Assembly: GCA_038748365.1 (NCBI GenBank)
Contig: JBCDIZ010000003.1
Location: forward strand, 62,001 to 126,000
Direction: 5' to 3'
DNA length: 64,000 bases
Source of the DNA: Alterisphingorhabdus sp038748365
GTDB lineage: Bacteria; Pseudomonadota; Alphaproteobacteria; Sphingomonadales; Sphingomonadaceae
The position numbers and the translations under genes were made by a program. Numbering within the stretch: position 1 is the stretch's first letter; every line of letters starts with the position of its first letter. Positions 48,900-58,764 of the stretch are shown here, in pieces. The notes beneath the pieces were generated by a model that worked only from the letters and a program-made list of their open reading frames with translations, was not told the DNA's origin and ran no database searches.

Positions 48900-50675
48900 T
48901 TAATGCCGCCGGATCACATCCAAGAAAATATCACCATAGGCTTCCAGCTTTTTCGCGCCGACGCCAGAAATCTGCGCCATATCGACAGGTGATGCAGGCC
49001 TTTCACTCGCCATGGCCCGTAAGACGCTGTCGTGAAAGATAACATAGGGCGGCACATTGCGCTCTTGTGCCAGTTCGGTGCGTTTGGCGCGCAGAGCGTC
49101 GAACAGCGGATCGCCAACTGGATTGGGCATTTGCGAGCGCTCGCGGCTGCGGCGCTTTTTCTTGGGCGGTTCGGCGATGCTGACCCGTTGCTCGCCACGC
49201 AGAACTGGACGCGCTGCTGGCCCGAGTGCCAGACCACCATGATCGGTGGTGACCAGCATCTCATGCGCCATTAAAGTCCGCATCACCGGGCGTAGCAGCG
49301 GCGCATCTTCGGCGCTGACAATACCGAACACAGAAAGCCGGTCATGGCCGCGCGCCAGCACCTTGTCATCCGCCTGACCGGTCAGCACCTTTTCCAGATG
49401 CATGATGCCAAAGCTCTGGCCTGTGCGATAGACGGCGCTTAACAGCTTCTGCGCCATCTCGCTCACATCGAGTATATTGGGTGGGTTTTCGCAATTATCG
49501 CAGTTGCTACAGGTTTCTGGCGGGTCTTCACCGAAATGGCGCAGCAATATTACGCGGCGGCAGCCCGGTGTCTCGACCAAAGCCGCCAGCGCATTGAGCC
49601 GCGCCCGCTCGCTCACCAAGCGGCTTTCGTCAACCTCGCCCAGCCATTGCCGCGCCTGGGCAAAATCCGTCGCGCCCCAGAACATCTGCGCCTCTGCCGG
49701 ATCACCATCGCGGCCCGCACGGCCCGTCTCCTGATAATAGGCTTCGAGCGATTTGGGCAAGCCAGCATGCACAACAAAGCGCACATCAGGCTTGTCGATC
49801 CCCATGCCGAAAGCGATGGTGGCGACCATCACCATATCTTCTGACCGTACAAAGTCGGCCTGGGTTTGGGCGCGTTCTTCTGGCGGCAAGCCAGCATGAT
49901 AGACACCAACAGAACGCCCGGTTGCGGCAATCTGTGCGGCAATCTTCTCAGTCTTTTTGCGGCTCGGCGCATAAACAATTCCGGCACCCGGATTGCGCGC
50001 GAGAAATTCGGCAATCTGCTTGCCGGCATTTTGGCGCGGGGTGATGGCATATCGGATATTGGGACGATCAAATCCGGCGAGCACCAAGCCTTCTATAGGG
50101 ATACCGAGCTGATGGAGAATATCCTCACGTGTCACCTTATCCGCCGTTGCCGTCAACGCCAGGCGGGGCACATGGTTAAACGCATCAAGCAGCGGCCTCA
50201 GCAGGCGGTAATCCGGGCGAAAATCATGCCCCCATTCAGAAACGCAATGCGCCTCGTCAATGGCAAACAGGGCGATATCAGTGGCCGCCAGAAGACTCTG
50301 AAATGTAGCCATGGTTGCCCGTTCGGGCGCGATATAGAGCAGGTCCAATTCACCCCGCCGCAATCGATCTGCTGTGGCCGCATTATCATGATCGGCTGAA
50401 GTCATCGCCGCCGCCCTGATCCCCACCGCCTTTGCCGCGCGGATCTGATCATGCATCAGCGCAATCAGCGGCGAGATAACAATTGCTGTGCCTTGCCGCG
50501 CCAATGCAGGCAGTTGATAGCAAAGAGATTTCCCCGCGCCGGTGGGCATCACTGCCAGTGTATTCTCGCCGCGCAATACCCGACTGATCACGGCTTCCTG
50601 CTTGCCGCGAAAGCCGGGAAACCCGAAAGTCTGGTGCAGAATTTCCTGTGGGTCAGCAGCAATTGTTCCGGCCAT
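48900..50675 (-). CDS. recQ: ATP-dependent DNA helicase RecQ
   Basis: 591 residues. Motif I MPTGAGKSLCYQLPAL, motif II DEAH in FAIDEAHCVSEWGHDFRPDY, motif VI YQETGRAGRDG. The RecQ zinc-binding region has Cys pairs (CSNCDNCENPP), followed by a winged-helix domain and a C-terminal HRDC domain (FDALRAKRTELAQERNVPPY to SGVGAKKLEAYGD). 3'-5' helicase of the RecF recombination-repair route. The start at 50675 (MAGTIAAD) is plausible. Monocistronic or loosely linked to the upstream DUF2339 gene. Confidence 0.96.
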   Translation of the reverse strand: MAGTIAADPQEILHQTFGFPGFRGKQEAVISRVLRGENTLAVMPTGAGKSLCYQLPALARQGTAIVISPLIALMHDQIRAAKAVGIRAAAMTSADHDNAATADRLRRGELDLLYIAPERATMATFQSLLAATDIALFAIDEAHCVSEWGHDFRPDYRLLRPLLDAFNHVPRLALTATADKVTREDILHQLGIPIEGLVLAGFDRPNIRYAITPRQNAGKQIAEFLARNPGAGIVYAPSRKKTEKIAAQIAATGRSVGVYHAGLPPEERAQTQADFVRSEDMVMVATIAFGMGIDKPDVRFVVHAGLPKSLEAYYQETGRAGRDGDPAEAQMFWGATDFAQARQWLGEVDESRLVSERARLNALAALVETPGCRRVILLRHFGEDPPETCSNCDNCENPPNILDVSEMAQKLLSAVYRTGQSFGIMHLEKVLTGQADDKVLARGHDRLSVFGIVSAEDAPLLRPVMRTLMAHEMLVTTDHGGLALGPAARPVLRGEQRVSIAEPPKKKRRSRERSQMPNPVGDPLFDALRAKRTELAQERNVPPYVIFHDSVLRAMASERPASPVDMAQISGVGAKKLEAYGDIFLDVIRRH

Positions 50676-50756
50676 CTTTCGCTACCCTCTGCTTTGCGCT
50701 AAATATCGACCCTATGGATATTGAATCGGTTCTTCAGGCTATCAGCATCAACAGCC

Positions 50757-53633
50757 TTAAGCCAGTTCCACAGCGTCTCTGGCCAATAGGCGACGATAGG
50801 CCCAGCCGATGACGATTAACGCGATGCCTAGGCCAAGGAACGAGACGATCCGTAACAGGCCTTCCAGCGCGGCCGCATCAATAAGAAACACTTTGAGTGT
50901 GACCAACGTTAGCAGACCAAGCCCTGCCTGTCGCAAGGTACGACCACCACGCCATATCGCCATCCCGAGCCATGCCAAGGCCAGCAGCAATAGTGCAGCG
51001 GAATAGAGATAGTTTTCCGTCGTTGTGACCGGGAGATCGGCAATTATGTCGCCATGAATGCCCTGCCGCACCAGCACCAAAGCTGTAACAACTGCAAGAA
51101 TTAGCGAACTGCCATAAGACCATCTCTGCAAGGCCAGCGACCTTCCTGCGATACTCGGCAATCCGCCATTATCACTCGTCTTGCTGAGCCACCAGAAAAG
51201 CAGCGCCAGTACGGCACAAAGCAGCACCGCCATATTGGCCAACGGCCAAGGCCCGACCGCTTGTTCGCGCAGGACCGGGTTGAACATGATCAGATCAAAC
51301 CAGACAAAACGTGCTACTATCATAAGGATGAAAACCAAGCCAGTTGTCCGCATCCAGTCACGTCCACGCCAGAATAAAGCACCACCCAATGCAGCAAGAA
51401 CCAGGGTTATTATCGCCCGCTCATGGAAGCCATAGCGCATAAAGTCATCATAGCTAACAATCGCAAAAGGCTGTTTGGCGAGCAGCCAGACGAACAACGC
51501 AGCAAAGCCACTGCCAATAGCCAGAGTGGCTATGTGACCATTTTTACTTATGCCCAATTGCGGCACAAACAGGCAGCTAATCAGCAACAATGCCGGCAAA
51601 AGCACTTCGACAATCAGCGCCGATGGCGGCGGCAAGAGGTCATATTGAGTATAGCCACCAGCAAGCGGCACCACCATTTGCCCGATGACATGCTCTGCGG
51701 AAATCAGCATCGCTAAAGCGGCTATCAGCAAAGGAATATAGGAGAGGCAGCGAACCTTGGTCGCCCCTATAAAATGGCCCCAGGCCGCGACACCGGCCAT
51801 CACCGCGACAGCAATGCAGGCAAGCCAGGCACCCGGAAGGATGAGCATCAGACCGGTGCCAACCAGAAGCGCAGTAACAGCTGCTGCGACCAAACTGACC
51901 ATGGCATCACTGCTTCCGGTCTCCCGAAAACGCCATGCGATCAAAGTGCATAGCAAGGCCATTGTCAGCCCGATAAAGCCCCATCCCGGTTGCGAAAGCG
52001 CGCCTTCATATTGGAATATGAGAATGAAATAGGTTACCACAACCGGCAGCAACGCCATCAATGCCCATCCGCGCGCGCCTGCGGTCTGTATGCCCTGCAG
52101 CTGGATGCGTATATGTGCCGTTCCTGCAAACAAAGCCATATAGCCAAGCGTAACCGCCAGCATAAAATCCTGCTTGCCACCCATATACCAGCCAGCCAGC
52201 ATTGGGAAAAGGAAGCCGATGGCGGTGAACGAAGCAAGTAGCAAGAGCCGCTTGTCGCGCCATGCCAGTAACAGGGAAAGGACGGAGATCGCAAACAGAA
52301 ATCCCCATCCCAATGGCGTGAATTCCAGTCTTGGTAGCAATATGCACAACTGTACCAAGGCTACTGCTTGCGGAAGATAGATAGCGATCTGATCGAAACC
52401 CATTTCGGCAAAACGGTCGCGCATCGTGCTGTGATCTGTCTCATCGTCATCTGGGCGGTCTTGTTCTTCGGCCTTATCCAAGCGCAATGCCGAGGCGATG
52501 GCAGCTATGGCCGCACCGACAATGAATAGACCGAGCAGCGGCAATCCATCGATCGCTGTTTCGAGCAGCGCCAAGGTCCAGATACCGCCACCGACGACGG
52601 CCATCAGCATCAGCCACAGCCAGCGCTGCCAGATGGAAAGCGCGAACAATGCCGCCATAAATACGCCAAGATAGCTGAGCAGCAGCGGCAGATTATCCGC
52701 GTTCATGCCCGCGACAAATGGCGCAGCAAAGCCTCCGACAACGCCCATAATCGCGGTTGCCGGGCCGTGCTGCAAAGCGAGAGCGAAAGCGAGCGCACTA
52801 ATGGCGACGACCAGGGCAAAGGCCCAGAGTAGCGGCAACAGGCCATAAAGCTCGCTGGCCATATAAAGCGTGGCATAGAGTATGGCGATCCCTGCACCAG
52901 CTAGGGACTGACCGATGCGACGATCCTCAGCAAAGGCAATGCCTAGACGCGGTACATTCTTGCCAAATTCGCTCATCCCGATCAGCAAAAGACCAAAAAG
53001 CGCCGCAGTGATACTGCGCGCACGCGGCCCGAAAAGCCCCGCCTCAATCGTGAACCGGACCAGGAAAAAAGCCGCGAAAATAAGCGCGATCCCGCCGATC
53101 CAGATTGGCAGCTTGCCGCCAATGACATCTTCAAACGAGCGGCCACTGAAGATACCGCTTGCGTCTTGGAAGCCGTTCTCTGAAACATCATAGGGTTCGT
53201 CCGCTTCCGACATTTGCGAAGCGGCAGGCGAGGTTTGTTCGGTCAGTCGGTCCGCTTCCGTACGTCCTATAGCCAAGGCCCGATCGCTGATATCCTCATC
53301 CGATTTTGAGGAATAGGTAGCTTCTGGTCGCCGCATTGCAGGTCTTAGATAATCCTGCTTTGCGACAGGCGTAGCAGTCTCTGTCTGATCTAGAGCATCT
53401 ACATCCAGCGATCCCGGCCCATCTTGCGGTTCTACCTGCACAGCAGCATCCTCAGACAAAGGCGGCGACCCTGCATCTTGCATATCGCTAATAGTTCGCC
53501 TGAGCTGCACAACCTCATCCTGCAATCGATTAACGCTCTCCCTAACCCTTGATGTGCGGGAAAAATTGACGACGAGCAATATGATGATTGTCAAAGGCGC
53601 AAGCAGCACCATGCCGATCAGCAGCTCTATCAC
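50757..53633 (-). CDS. Large DUF2339 polytopic membrane protein
   Basis: 958 residues with one N-terminal helix, a short coiled coil (SVNRLQDEVVQLRRTISDM), a ~130-residue acidic linker, then some 25 or more hydrophobic helices (starting GGKLPIWIGGIALIFAAFFLVRFTIEAGL-like segment). This N-terminal arrangement and the repeated membrane segments are characteristic of DUF2339, a widespread family without known function; envelope or lipid-related roles have been suggested only by context. It is the longest gene in the window. The upstream 100 bp to the ABC exporter hold its promoter. Confidence 0.88.
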   Translation of the reverse strand: MIELLIGMVLLAPLTIIILLVVNFSRTSRVRESVNRLQDEVVQLRRTISDMQDAGSPPLSEDAAVQVEPQDGPGSLDVDALDQTETATPVAKQDYLRPAMRRPEATYSSKSDEDISDRALAIGRTEADRLTEQTSPAASQMSEADEPYDVSENGFQDASGIFSGRSFEDVIGGKLPIWIGGIALIFAAFFLVRFTIEAGLFGPRARSITAALFGLLLIGMSEFGKNVPRLGIAFAEDRRIGQSLAGAGIAILYATLYMASELYGLLPLLWAFALVVAISALAFALALQHGPATAIMGVVGGFAAPFVAGMNADNLPLLLSYLGVFMAALFALSIWQRWLWLMLMAVVGGGIWTLALLETAIDGLPLLGLFIVGAAIAAIASALRLDKAEEQDRPDDDETDHSTMRDRFAEMGFDQIAIYLPQAVALVQLCILLPRLEFTPLGWGFLFAISVLSLLLAWRDKRLLLLASFTAIGFLFPMLAGWYMGGKQDFMLAVTLGYMALFAGTAHIRIQLQGIQTAGARGWALMALLPVVVTYFILIFQYEGALSQPGWGFIGLTMALLCTLIAWRFRETGSSDAMVSLVAAAVTALLVGTGLMLILPGAWLACIAVAVMAGVAAWGHFIGATKVRCLSYIPLLIAALAMLISAEHVIGQMVVPLAGGYTQYDLLPPPSALIVEVLLPALLLISCLFVPQLGISKNGHIATLAIGSGFAALFVWLLAKQPFAIVSYDDFMRYGFHERAIITLVLAALGGALFWRGRDWMRTTGLVFILMIVARFVWFDLIMFNPVLREQAVGPWPLANMAVLLCAVLALLFWWLSKTSDNGGLPSIAGRSLALQRWSYGSSLILAVVTALVLVRQGIHGDIIADLPVTTTENYLYSAALLLLALAWLGMAIWRGGRTLRQAGLGLLTLVTLKVFLIDAAALEGLLRIVSFLGLGIALIVIGWAYRRLLARDAVELA

Positions 53634-53737
53634 CTAATGTCCCCCAATACTGATCAAGCAATATTCAAGCAGTGTTTACGCTGCTCCTATTGGCATCGCA
53701 ATATAAAGCGTTTGAAACAATAGAGTTGTTACAGAAT

Positions 53738-55546
53738 CTATTCTGCAGCTATGCTATCTTCTTCACTCTGTTGCCTTGCCCACATGTCAGCATAGATACC
53801 GCCTTTAGCTAGCAGTGCACGATGCGTACCGCTCTCTGCCACCTTGCCTTTATCGAGCACGATAATCCTGTCAGCATTGGTAATGGTGGAAAGCCTATGC
53901 GCGATAACTAACGTGGTGCGTTGCTGAGCGATGTCGCGTAATGTGTCGAGGATCGCTTCTTCGGTGCGGCTATCGAGTGCGCTGGTGGCTTCGTCGAGCA
54001 CCAATATCGGTGGGTTCTTGACCAAAGTGCGGGCGATGGCGACGCGTTGCTTTTCTCCGCCTGAGAGTTTGAGACCGCGTTCGCCTACGGGGGTATCATA
54101 GCCTTGGGGCAGGCCTTCGATAAAATTGGCGATGGCTGCGCCCTGCGCTGCTTCACGCACGGTCGCGTCGTTAGCATCGCCATGGCCATAGGCGATATTA
54201 TAGCCAATAGTGTCATTGAACAGCACCGTATCCTGCGGCACGATGCCGATGGCATTGCGTACTGAGGCTTGCGTCACATCTGCGACATTCTCGCCGCCGA
54301 TCATTACCGCGCCGCTTTTGGCATCGTAGAAACGGAAGAGCAGCCGTGCGATGGTTGATTTTCCTGCGCCTGAAGGGCCAACAATCGCCAGCGTCTCGCC
54401 CGCCGCAACCTCAAAGCTGAGACCATTGAGGATCATGCGATCACCATCATAACCAAAAGTCACGTCGTCGAAGCGAATGCCGGTATCCACCAATGAAAGG
54501 GGTTGCGCACCGGGCTGGTCAATAATCTCGGTATCGGTGTCGATCAGCCGAAACATCGCTGCCATGTCGACTAGCCCTTGGCGGATGGTGCGATACACCC
54601 AGCCGAGCATGTCGAGTGGCCGAAACAGCTGGAGCAAAAGCCCGTTGACCAGCACCAGATCGCCAACGGTCAGCTGGCCGGTAGACCAGCCCCATACGGT
54701 GAATGCCATCGCCCCACCCATCATCAAATTGGTGATGAAGGACTGGCCGATATTGAGCAGCGCCAGCGAGTTTTCCGATGTGACGGCGGCATCAGCGTAA
54801 GCGCGGGTTGCGGTCTGATAACGCGCGCTTTCGCGGTCCTCGGCACCAAAATATTTCACCGTCTCATAGTTAAGCAACGAGTCCACCGCCTTGGCTAGCG
54901 CCTCACTGTCGAGATTGTTCATCTCGGCGCGAAGTTTGCTGCGCCATTCGGTGACACGGCTTGTGAACAGAGTGTACAGCGCGACCATTACCAGCGTTGC
55001 CACCACCAGCGGCCAGCCGAAATTGATCCAGAAGATCACCAGCACCGCGGTCAGCTCAATAATCGTAGGGGCTATATTGAACAGCAGGAAATAGAGCATG
55101 ATGTCGATGCTCTTGGTGCCGCGCTCGATGACCTTGGTGATCTCCCCGGTGCGTCGCGCCAGATGAAAGCGCAAAGAGAGGCCATGCAGCCTGACAAAGA
55201 CATGCTCGGCCAATAATTGCGTCGCACGCTGGCCAACGCGCTCAAACACGATATTGCGGATATTGTCCGAGATGACTGCGCCAAAGCGGGCAAGAGCATA
55301 GAGCCCCACCAGCGCCATGATCAGCGTAACTGCCTCAGATGTCTCTCCCGACATAGCATCGACCGCCGCCTTGAAAGCAAAGGGCATGGACAGAACAATC
55401 GCCTTGCTGGCCAGAATCAGCGATAGCGCGATAACAATCCTCAGCCGGAGGCCAGGCGCATCCTTGGGCCATAGATAAGGCAGAAAACGCCGGATGACGC
55501 TCCAGTCGGGCAGGGCATCATCGGGGCGAGAGGTATCAGACGGCAT
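53738..55546 (-). CDS. Atm1-type ABC exporter (transmembrane-ATPase fusion)
   Basis: 602 residues. N-terminal ABC exporter membrane domain with six helices, then the ATPase: Walker A GPSGAGKSTIARLL, Q loop in IGIVPQDTVLFNDTIGYNIAYG, signature LSGGEKQRVAIARTL, Walker B ILVLDEATSALD, H loop VIAHRLSTI. The motif VIERGTKSIDIMLYFLLFNIAPTIIEL in helix 4 is diagnostic of the Atm1/HMT1 group, which exports glutathione-bound sulfur or metal compounds for iron-sulfur or heavy-metal homeostasis. Homodimer in the inner membrane. Confidence 0.93.
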   Translation of the reverse strand: MPSDTSRPDDALPDWSVIRRFLPYLWPKDAPGLRLRIVIALSLILASKAIVLSMPFAFKAAVDAMSGETSEAVTLIMALVGLYALARFGAVISDNIRNIVFERVGQRATQLLAEHVFVRLHGLSLRFHLARRTGEITKVIERGTKSIDIMLYFLLFNIAPTIIELTAVLVIFWINFGWPLVVATLVMVALYTLFTSRVTEWRSKLRAEMNNLDSEALAKAVDSLLNYETVKYFGAEDRESARYQTATRAYADAAVTSENSLALLNIGQSFITNLMMGGAMAFTVWGWSTGQLTVGDLVLVNGLLLQLFRPLDMLGWVYRTIRQGLVDMAAMFRLIDTDTEIIDQPGAQPLSLVDTGIRFDDVTFGYDGDRMILNGLSFEVAAGETLAIVGPSGAGKSTIARLLFRFYDAKSGAVMIGGENVADVTQASVRNAIGIVPQDTVLFNDTIGYNIAYGHGDANDATVREAAQGAAIANFIEGLPQGYDTPVGERGLKLSGGEKQRVAIARTLVKNPPILVLDEATSALDSRTEEAILDTLRDIAQQRTTLVIAHRLSTITNADRIIVLDKGKVAESGTHRALLAKGGIYADMWARQQSEEDSIAAE

Positions 55547-55607
55547 TACCGACAGGAGTTAGGCATAGCCGGCCTGTATCGCAAGCCTGTTGCATGTGGC
55601 TTGATGG

Positions 55608-57839
55608 CTAAAATGTACCTGTAAGATCGAGTGAGAAAATCTGGCCGAAGGCACGCTCGCGCCTCTCGGTAAAAGCAATTGGCCCGTCGCGCCGATTTTC
55701 CGAAAACTCACGCAAAAAGCCATCGCTTAGCCCGAAAAGGTTAGTGATGTTCAGCCGCGCTGTCATACCGAGCAGATCCTTATGCTCAAAGAACATGCCA
55801 AGATCCGGTTCGGTTTCAAAACTGAGGCTGCGCAGATCGAGCCGGAAACCGCTGGAATTTTCGCGGCGGAAAAAGGTCGTTCCCCATGCCAATTCAGTAT
55901 TGGGGATGTCATGCCTGAAAGTAAGATCAATGGTGTAAATGCGGTCGTCATTTATGCGCCGCGAAACGCCGGTCAATGGATCATCAACGCGGCTGGTCTG
56001 CCAGAAAAGACCTGCATCCAGTCGGCCCCCTCTTATGCCAAGATCATCGAGCAGGAGCGTGCCATTTAGCTCGGCACCTGCTCTCCAGGCATTGCCTATA
56101 TTTCCTGGCCCTTCACCAAGCGATCCATCAGGATTATCGATCGAAATCCGGTCCACAACATCGTTAATCAGGGTGTAGAAAAGCCGCAAATTCATATTGC
56201 CGAGCGAACCGAGACTTTGCTGCGCCTCTATCTCGAAATTCCAGCTCTGCTCAGGCACCAATTGCACATTTCCGGCATTATCCACTTCATTGCCAAGGTT
56301 GGGCTGAGCGATAAAGTCAAAGAAATTGAGCTGCCCTACATTACGCTCCAGAGTGAAATTAAGGTCGAGATTGGAATTGGTGTTCCATGTCAGGGCGACC
56401 GAGCCCTTTGGACGGACGAAACTGCGCGTAAGGCCAGAGGGGCCTGTTTGTGAAATCTCGCTATATTCTGCGCCGAAATTGGATTGGAGCGTGAGATTGG
56501 ATGCTAGACGACGACCATAGGTAAGAATAACCTCTCCGCGTAACTCCTCAACCCGGCTGGTGGCATTCGGCAATGGAGTGGGAACAAATTGCCCATTACG
56601 GTCAAGATTAAACAGTTCAGCCTCAATATCGAGGAAGTTGAACGCACCCTCTGCCGCGATCTGCCAGTCATTGCCATTTTTGGAGCGCCAGCCATATTCG
56701 GCACGGGCAATACTCTCGCCTTCATCGGCGGTCTGGTCAAACAGGCTGCCCGTAGCTGGTTGGTCATCACCAAATATTCTCAGAAATTGATCTACTGTCG
56801 GACTGTGTTCATAGCGCTGAAACCCGATGAGTTTGAGACGTCCACCCCCTAGTGCAAAATCATAATCGGCACTGATCTCGAAATTGCGCTCATCTTCTCT
56901 GCTATCAAATGGTTCCAATATATCAGGAACACCTTCCTGCGTGCGGAGAGTTTCGATCTCGGTGCTGAAATTCTGAATTTGGAAACGGCCATTAAAGTTG
57001 AATATTGAGCCTGCATCGCTGGTACGACCATAAAACAGCGTCAGCGCCGGACGATCGGAGAAAAAACGGGCAAACTCGTCCCGCAAGAACAGCAAGTCAC
57101 CATCAGGACCGGTTACCGTCTCCGGCCCAAAACCACCTTGCCGACGTGCATCATTTTCCACCGTGATAGTGAAATCCGCCTTGCCTAGCTTGCCGCTGAC
57201 CGAGACCTCACCGCTAAACCAGTCATCTTCCAGCCGTTGGCGCAGCACCGGGTTCCAGCTGAAATTGCCAGTCAATCCTTGACGTGAAACCACCAGATTG
57301 AGCACCTGGCCGGACAGTCCGGCGATATTCAGCGTGGCACCATCCAATATCTCCAGTCGCTCGACGGCCGAGGCGTTGATGCGGCTGAGCGCAGTTTCGG
57401 CATCATTGGTTTTACCGGATATACGCTGGCCATTGATCAGCACATTTTGCTGTGCCTGACCCAGACCGCGCTCATTGGCATCGGAGCCAGAGATAGTGAA
57501 ACCGGGGATTTGCTGGACCATGTCCAGCGCCGAGCGCGGGTTGAAACGGGAGAAAGCCTCTGGCGCATAAATATCCCGGCCATTCTCACGCGTCGGGCGC
57601 GGAGCACCATCGCTAGCAATCGTCGCTATAGCTTGGTCGGACTGATCCTCAACGTCACTGTCACTTATGATTTCTACCTGATCTTCAGCTAGTGGATCAG
57701 CCTCTTGCGGCAAGGGCAAGGCACGAGCAGGCTGGGCCGCATATAAGACAAGGCAGCATAGCGCAACCATATCGAAATATATACGCAATGCAGCTCCCCT
57801 GTTGCGGGCATGATTGATGCGTGAATTAGCTGACGCCAT
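55608..57839 (-). CDS. TonB-dependent outer-membrane receptor
   Basis: 743 residues. A long N-terminus with a hydrophobic segment (YFDMVALCCLVLYAAQPARA) is followed by an acidic stretch, a plug domain (SALDMVQQIPGFTISGSDAN, NVLINGQRISGKTNDAETAL, VERLEILDGATLN), and a beta-barrel ending in Phe (SLDLTGTF), the usual outer-membrane signal. Ligand unknown; the Fur-like box at the start suggests iron (siderophore or haem). No FecR/FecI pair adjoins it. A Met at residue 24 is an alternative start. Confidence 0.88.
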   Translation of the reverse strand: MASANSRINHARNRGAALRIYFDMVALCCLVLYAAQPARALPLPQEADPLAEDQVEIISDSDVEDQSDQAIATIASDGAPRPTRENGRDIYAPEAFSRFNPRSALDMVQQIPGFTISGSDANERGLGQAQQNVLINGQRISGKTNDAETALSRINASAVERLEILDGATLNIAGLSGQVLNLVVSRQGLTGNFSWNPVLRQRLEDDWFSGEVSVSGKLGKADFTITVENDARRQGGFGPETVTGPDGDLLFLRDEFARFFSDRPALTLFYGRTSDAGSIFNFNGRFQIQNFSTEIETLRTQEGVPDILEPFDSREDERNFEISADYDFALGGGRLKLIGFQRYEHSPTVDQFLRIFGDDQPATGSLFDQTADEGESIARAEYGWRSKNGNDWQIAAEGAFNFLDIEAELFNLDRNGQFVPTPLPNATSRVEELRGEVILTYGRRLASNLTLQSNFGAEYSEISQTGPSGLTRSFVRPKGSVALTWNTNSNLDLNFTLERNVGQLNFFDFIAQPNLGNEVDNAGNVQLVPEQSWNFEIEAQQSLGSLGNMNLRLFYTLINDVVDRISIDNPDGSLGEGPGNIGNAWRAGAELNGTLLLDDLGIRGGRLDAGLFWQTSRVDDPLTGVSRRINDDRIYTIDLTFRHDIPNTELAWGTTFFRRENSSGFRLDLRSLSFETEPDLGMFFEHKDLLGMTARLNITNLFGLSDGFLREFSENRRDGPIAFTERRERAFGQIFSLDLTGTF

Positions 57840-57843
57840 AAAC

Positions 57844-57864
57844 GCTAATGATTATCAATATATC
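57844..57864 (-). promoter_or_regulatory. Fur-box-like sequence in front of the TonB receptor gene
   Basis: Read leftward, GATATATTGATAATCATTAG (then C) contains TGATAATCATTA, matching 12 of the last 14 bases of the classical 19-bp Fur box. It sits 4-25 bp before the start codon, where Fur binding would block initiation. Confidence 0.55.
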
Positions 57865-57977
57865 AGAAATATGTGTATTACTATGACGTTATTTCTTTTC
57901 GTCACCCAAAGCTGACTACATGAGTAGTCACAACTTAGCTTCGACAAAGTGCACTGCCAGCGAGACAAGCGTCTATC

Positions 57978-58655
57978 CTAATGGCTCCAGTCCACAATAC
58001 GCCAGCCCTGTGCTTGGGCATAGTCGGCCAATGGTTTATGCGGGTTTACAGCCATCGCTTCGCTGCCCAATAAAAGCATTGGAACATCAGAGACATGGTC
58101 AGAATAGGTGCGGATAATTTCTAGTGGCTGTGTGCCATTCATAGTGTCTTGCTGCCATGCTGTGATCCGCGCGAGCTTGGCCTCGGCATAGCAATTATCA
58201 CCATTGATCTGCGCTCTAACCCGGCCCTGCGCATCAATCATCAATTTCGTCCCAAGCACCACATCAAAGCCCAGTCGCTTGGCGATAGCATGGACATAAA
58301 GCTCGTAAGACGCTGTGGCCATCATCAGAGTGCATCCTGCGTCTTTATCGACTACGATTTGGCGCAAGGCTCCAGGCTGAATATTGTCAGCCAACACCTT
58401 GTCGGCATAGCTTTGAATATGTGGCTGCAGCTTTTCCAGAGATACCGATGACCCGATAAAAAGCGCCTGATTCAGCTCTTTTAACCGCGAACGGCTGATC
58501 ATTTTGAGCAAATAGCCCAGAGTGAAAACCGCTGATACTGGTGCCAGTAACAGCCGCCATGGTGCCAGCTGCAATGCCATATGGACCAGAAAAGCGGTAT
58601 AGGTCGCTTTCCGGGTAATGGTTTTGTCCATATCGTAAATCACCAACCGGTGCAT
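57978..58655 (-). CDS. HAD-IB family hydrolase (SerB-like phosphatase)
   Basis: 225 residues. HAD motif I DMDKT at 8-12 (nucleophile Asp8), motif II as MATASYELY, and motif III/IV as EAKLAR and YSDHVSDVPML. The cap insertion between motifs I and II (WRLLLAPVSAVFTLGYLLKM) is hydrophobic, as in HAD-IB members that act on phosphorylated lipids or phosphoserine. The substrate is unknown. It lies divergent to the mla operon, which would suit a lipid-related role. Confidence 0.85.
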   Translation of the reverse strand: MHRLVIYDMDKTITRKATYTAFLVHMALQLAPWRLLLAPVSAVFTLGYLLKMISRSRLKELNQALFIGSSVSLEKLQPHIQSYADKVLADNIQPGALRQIVVDKDAGCTLMMATASYELYVHAIAKRLGFDVVLGTKLMIDAQGRVRAQINGDNCYAEAKLARITAWQQDTMNGTQPLEIIRTYSDHVSDVPMLLLGSEAMAVNPHKPLADYAQAQGWRIVDWSH

Positions 58656-58764
58656 GGTCCATCCCTGTCAGTCATTGCTGCTGTGCTCTAACATTGCTTA
58701 GATCCGAACGCGCTAAACCATAAAGCCTTGTGAATCGGAAGTCTTTCCCGCATGTATCGCCATC

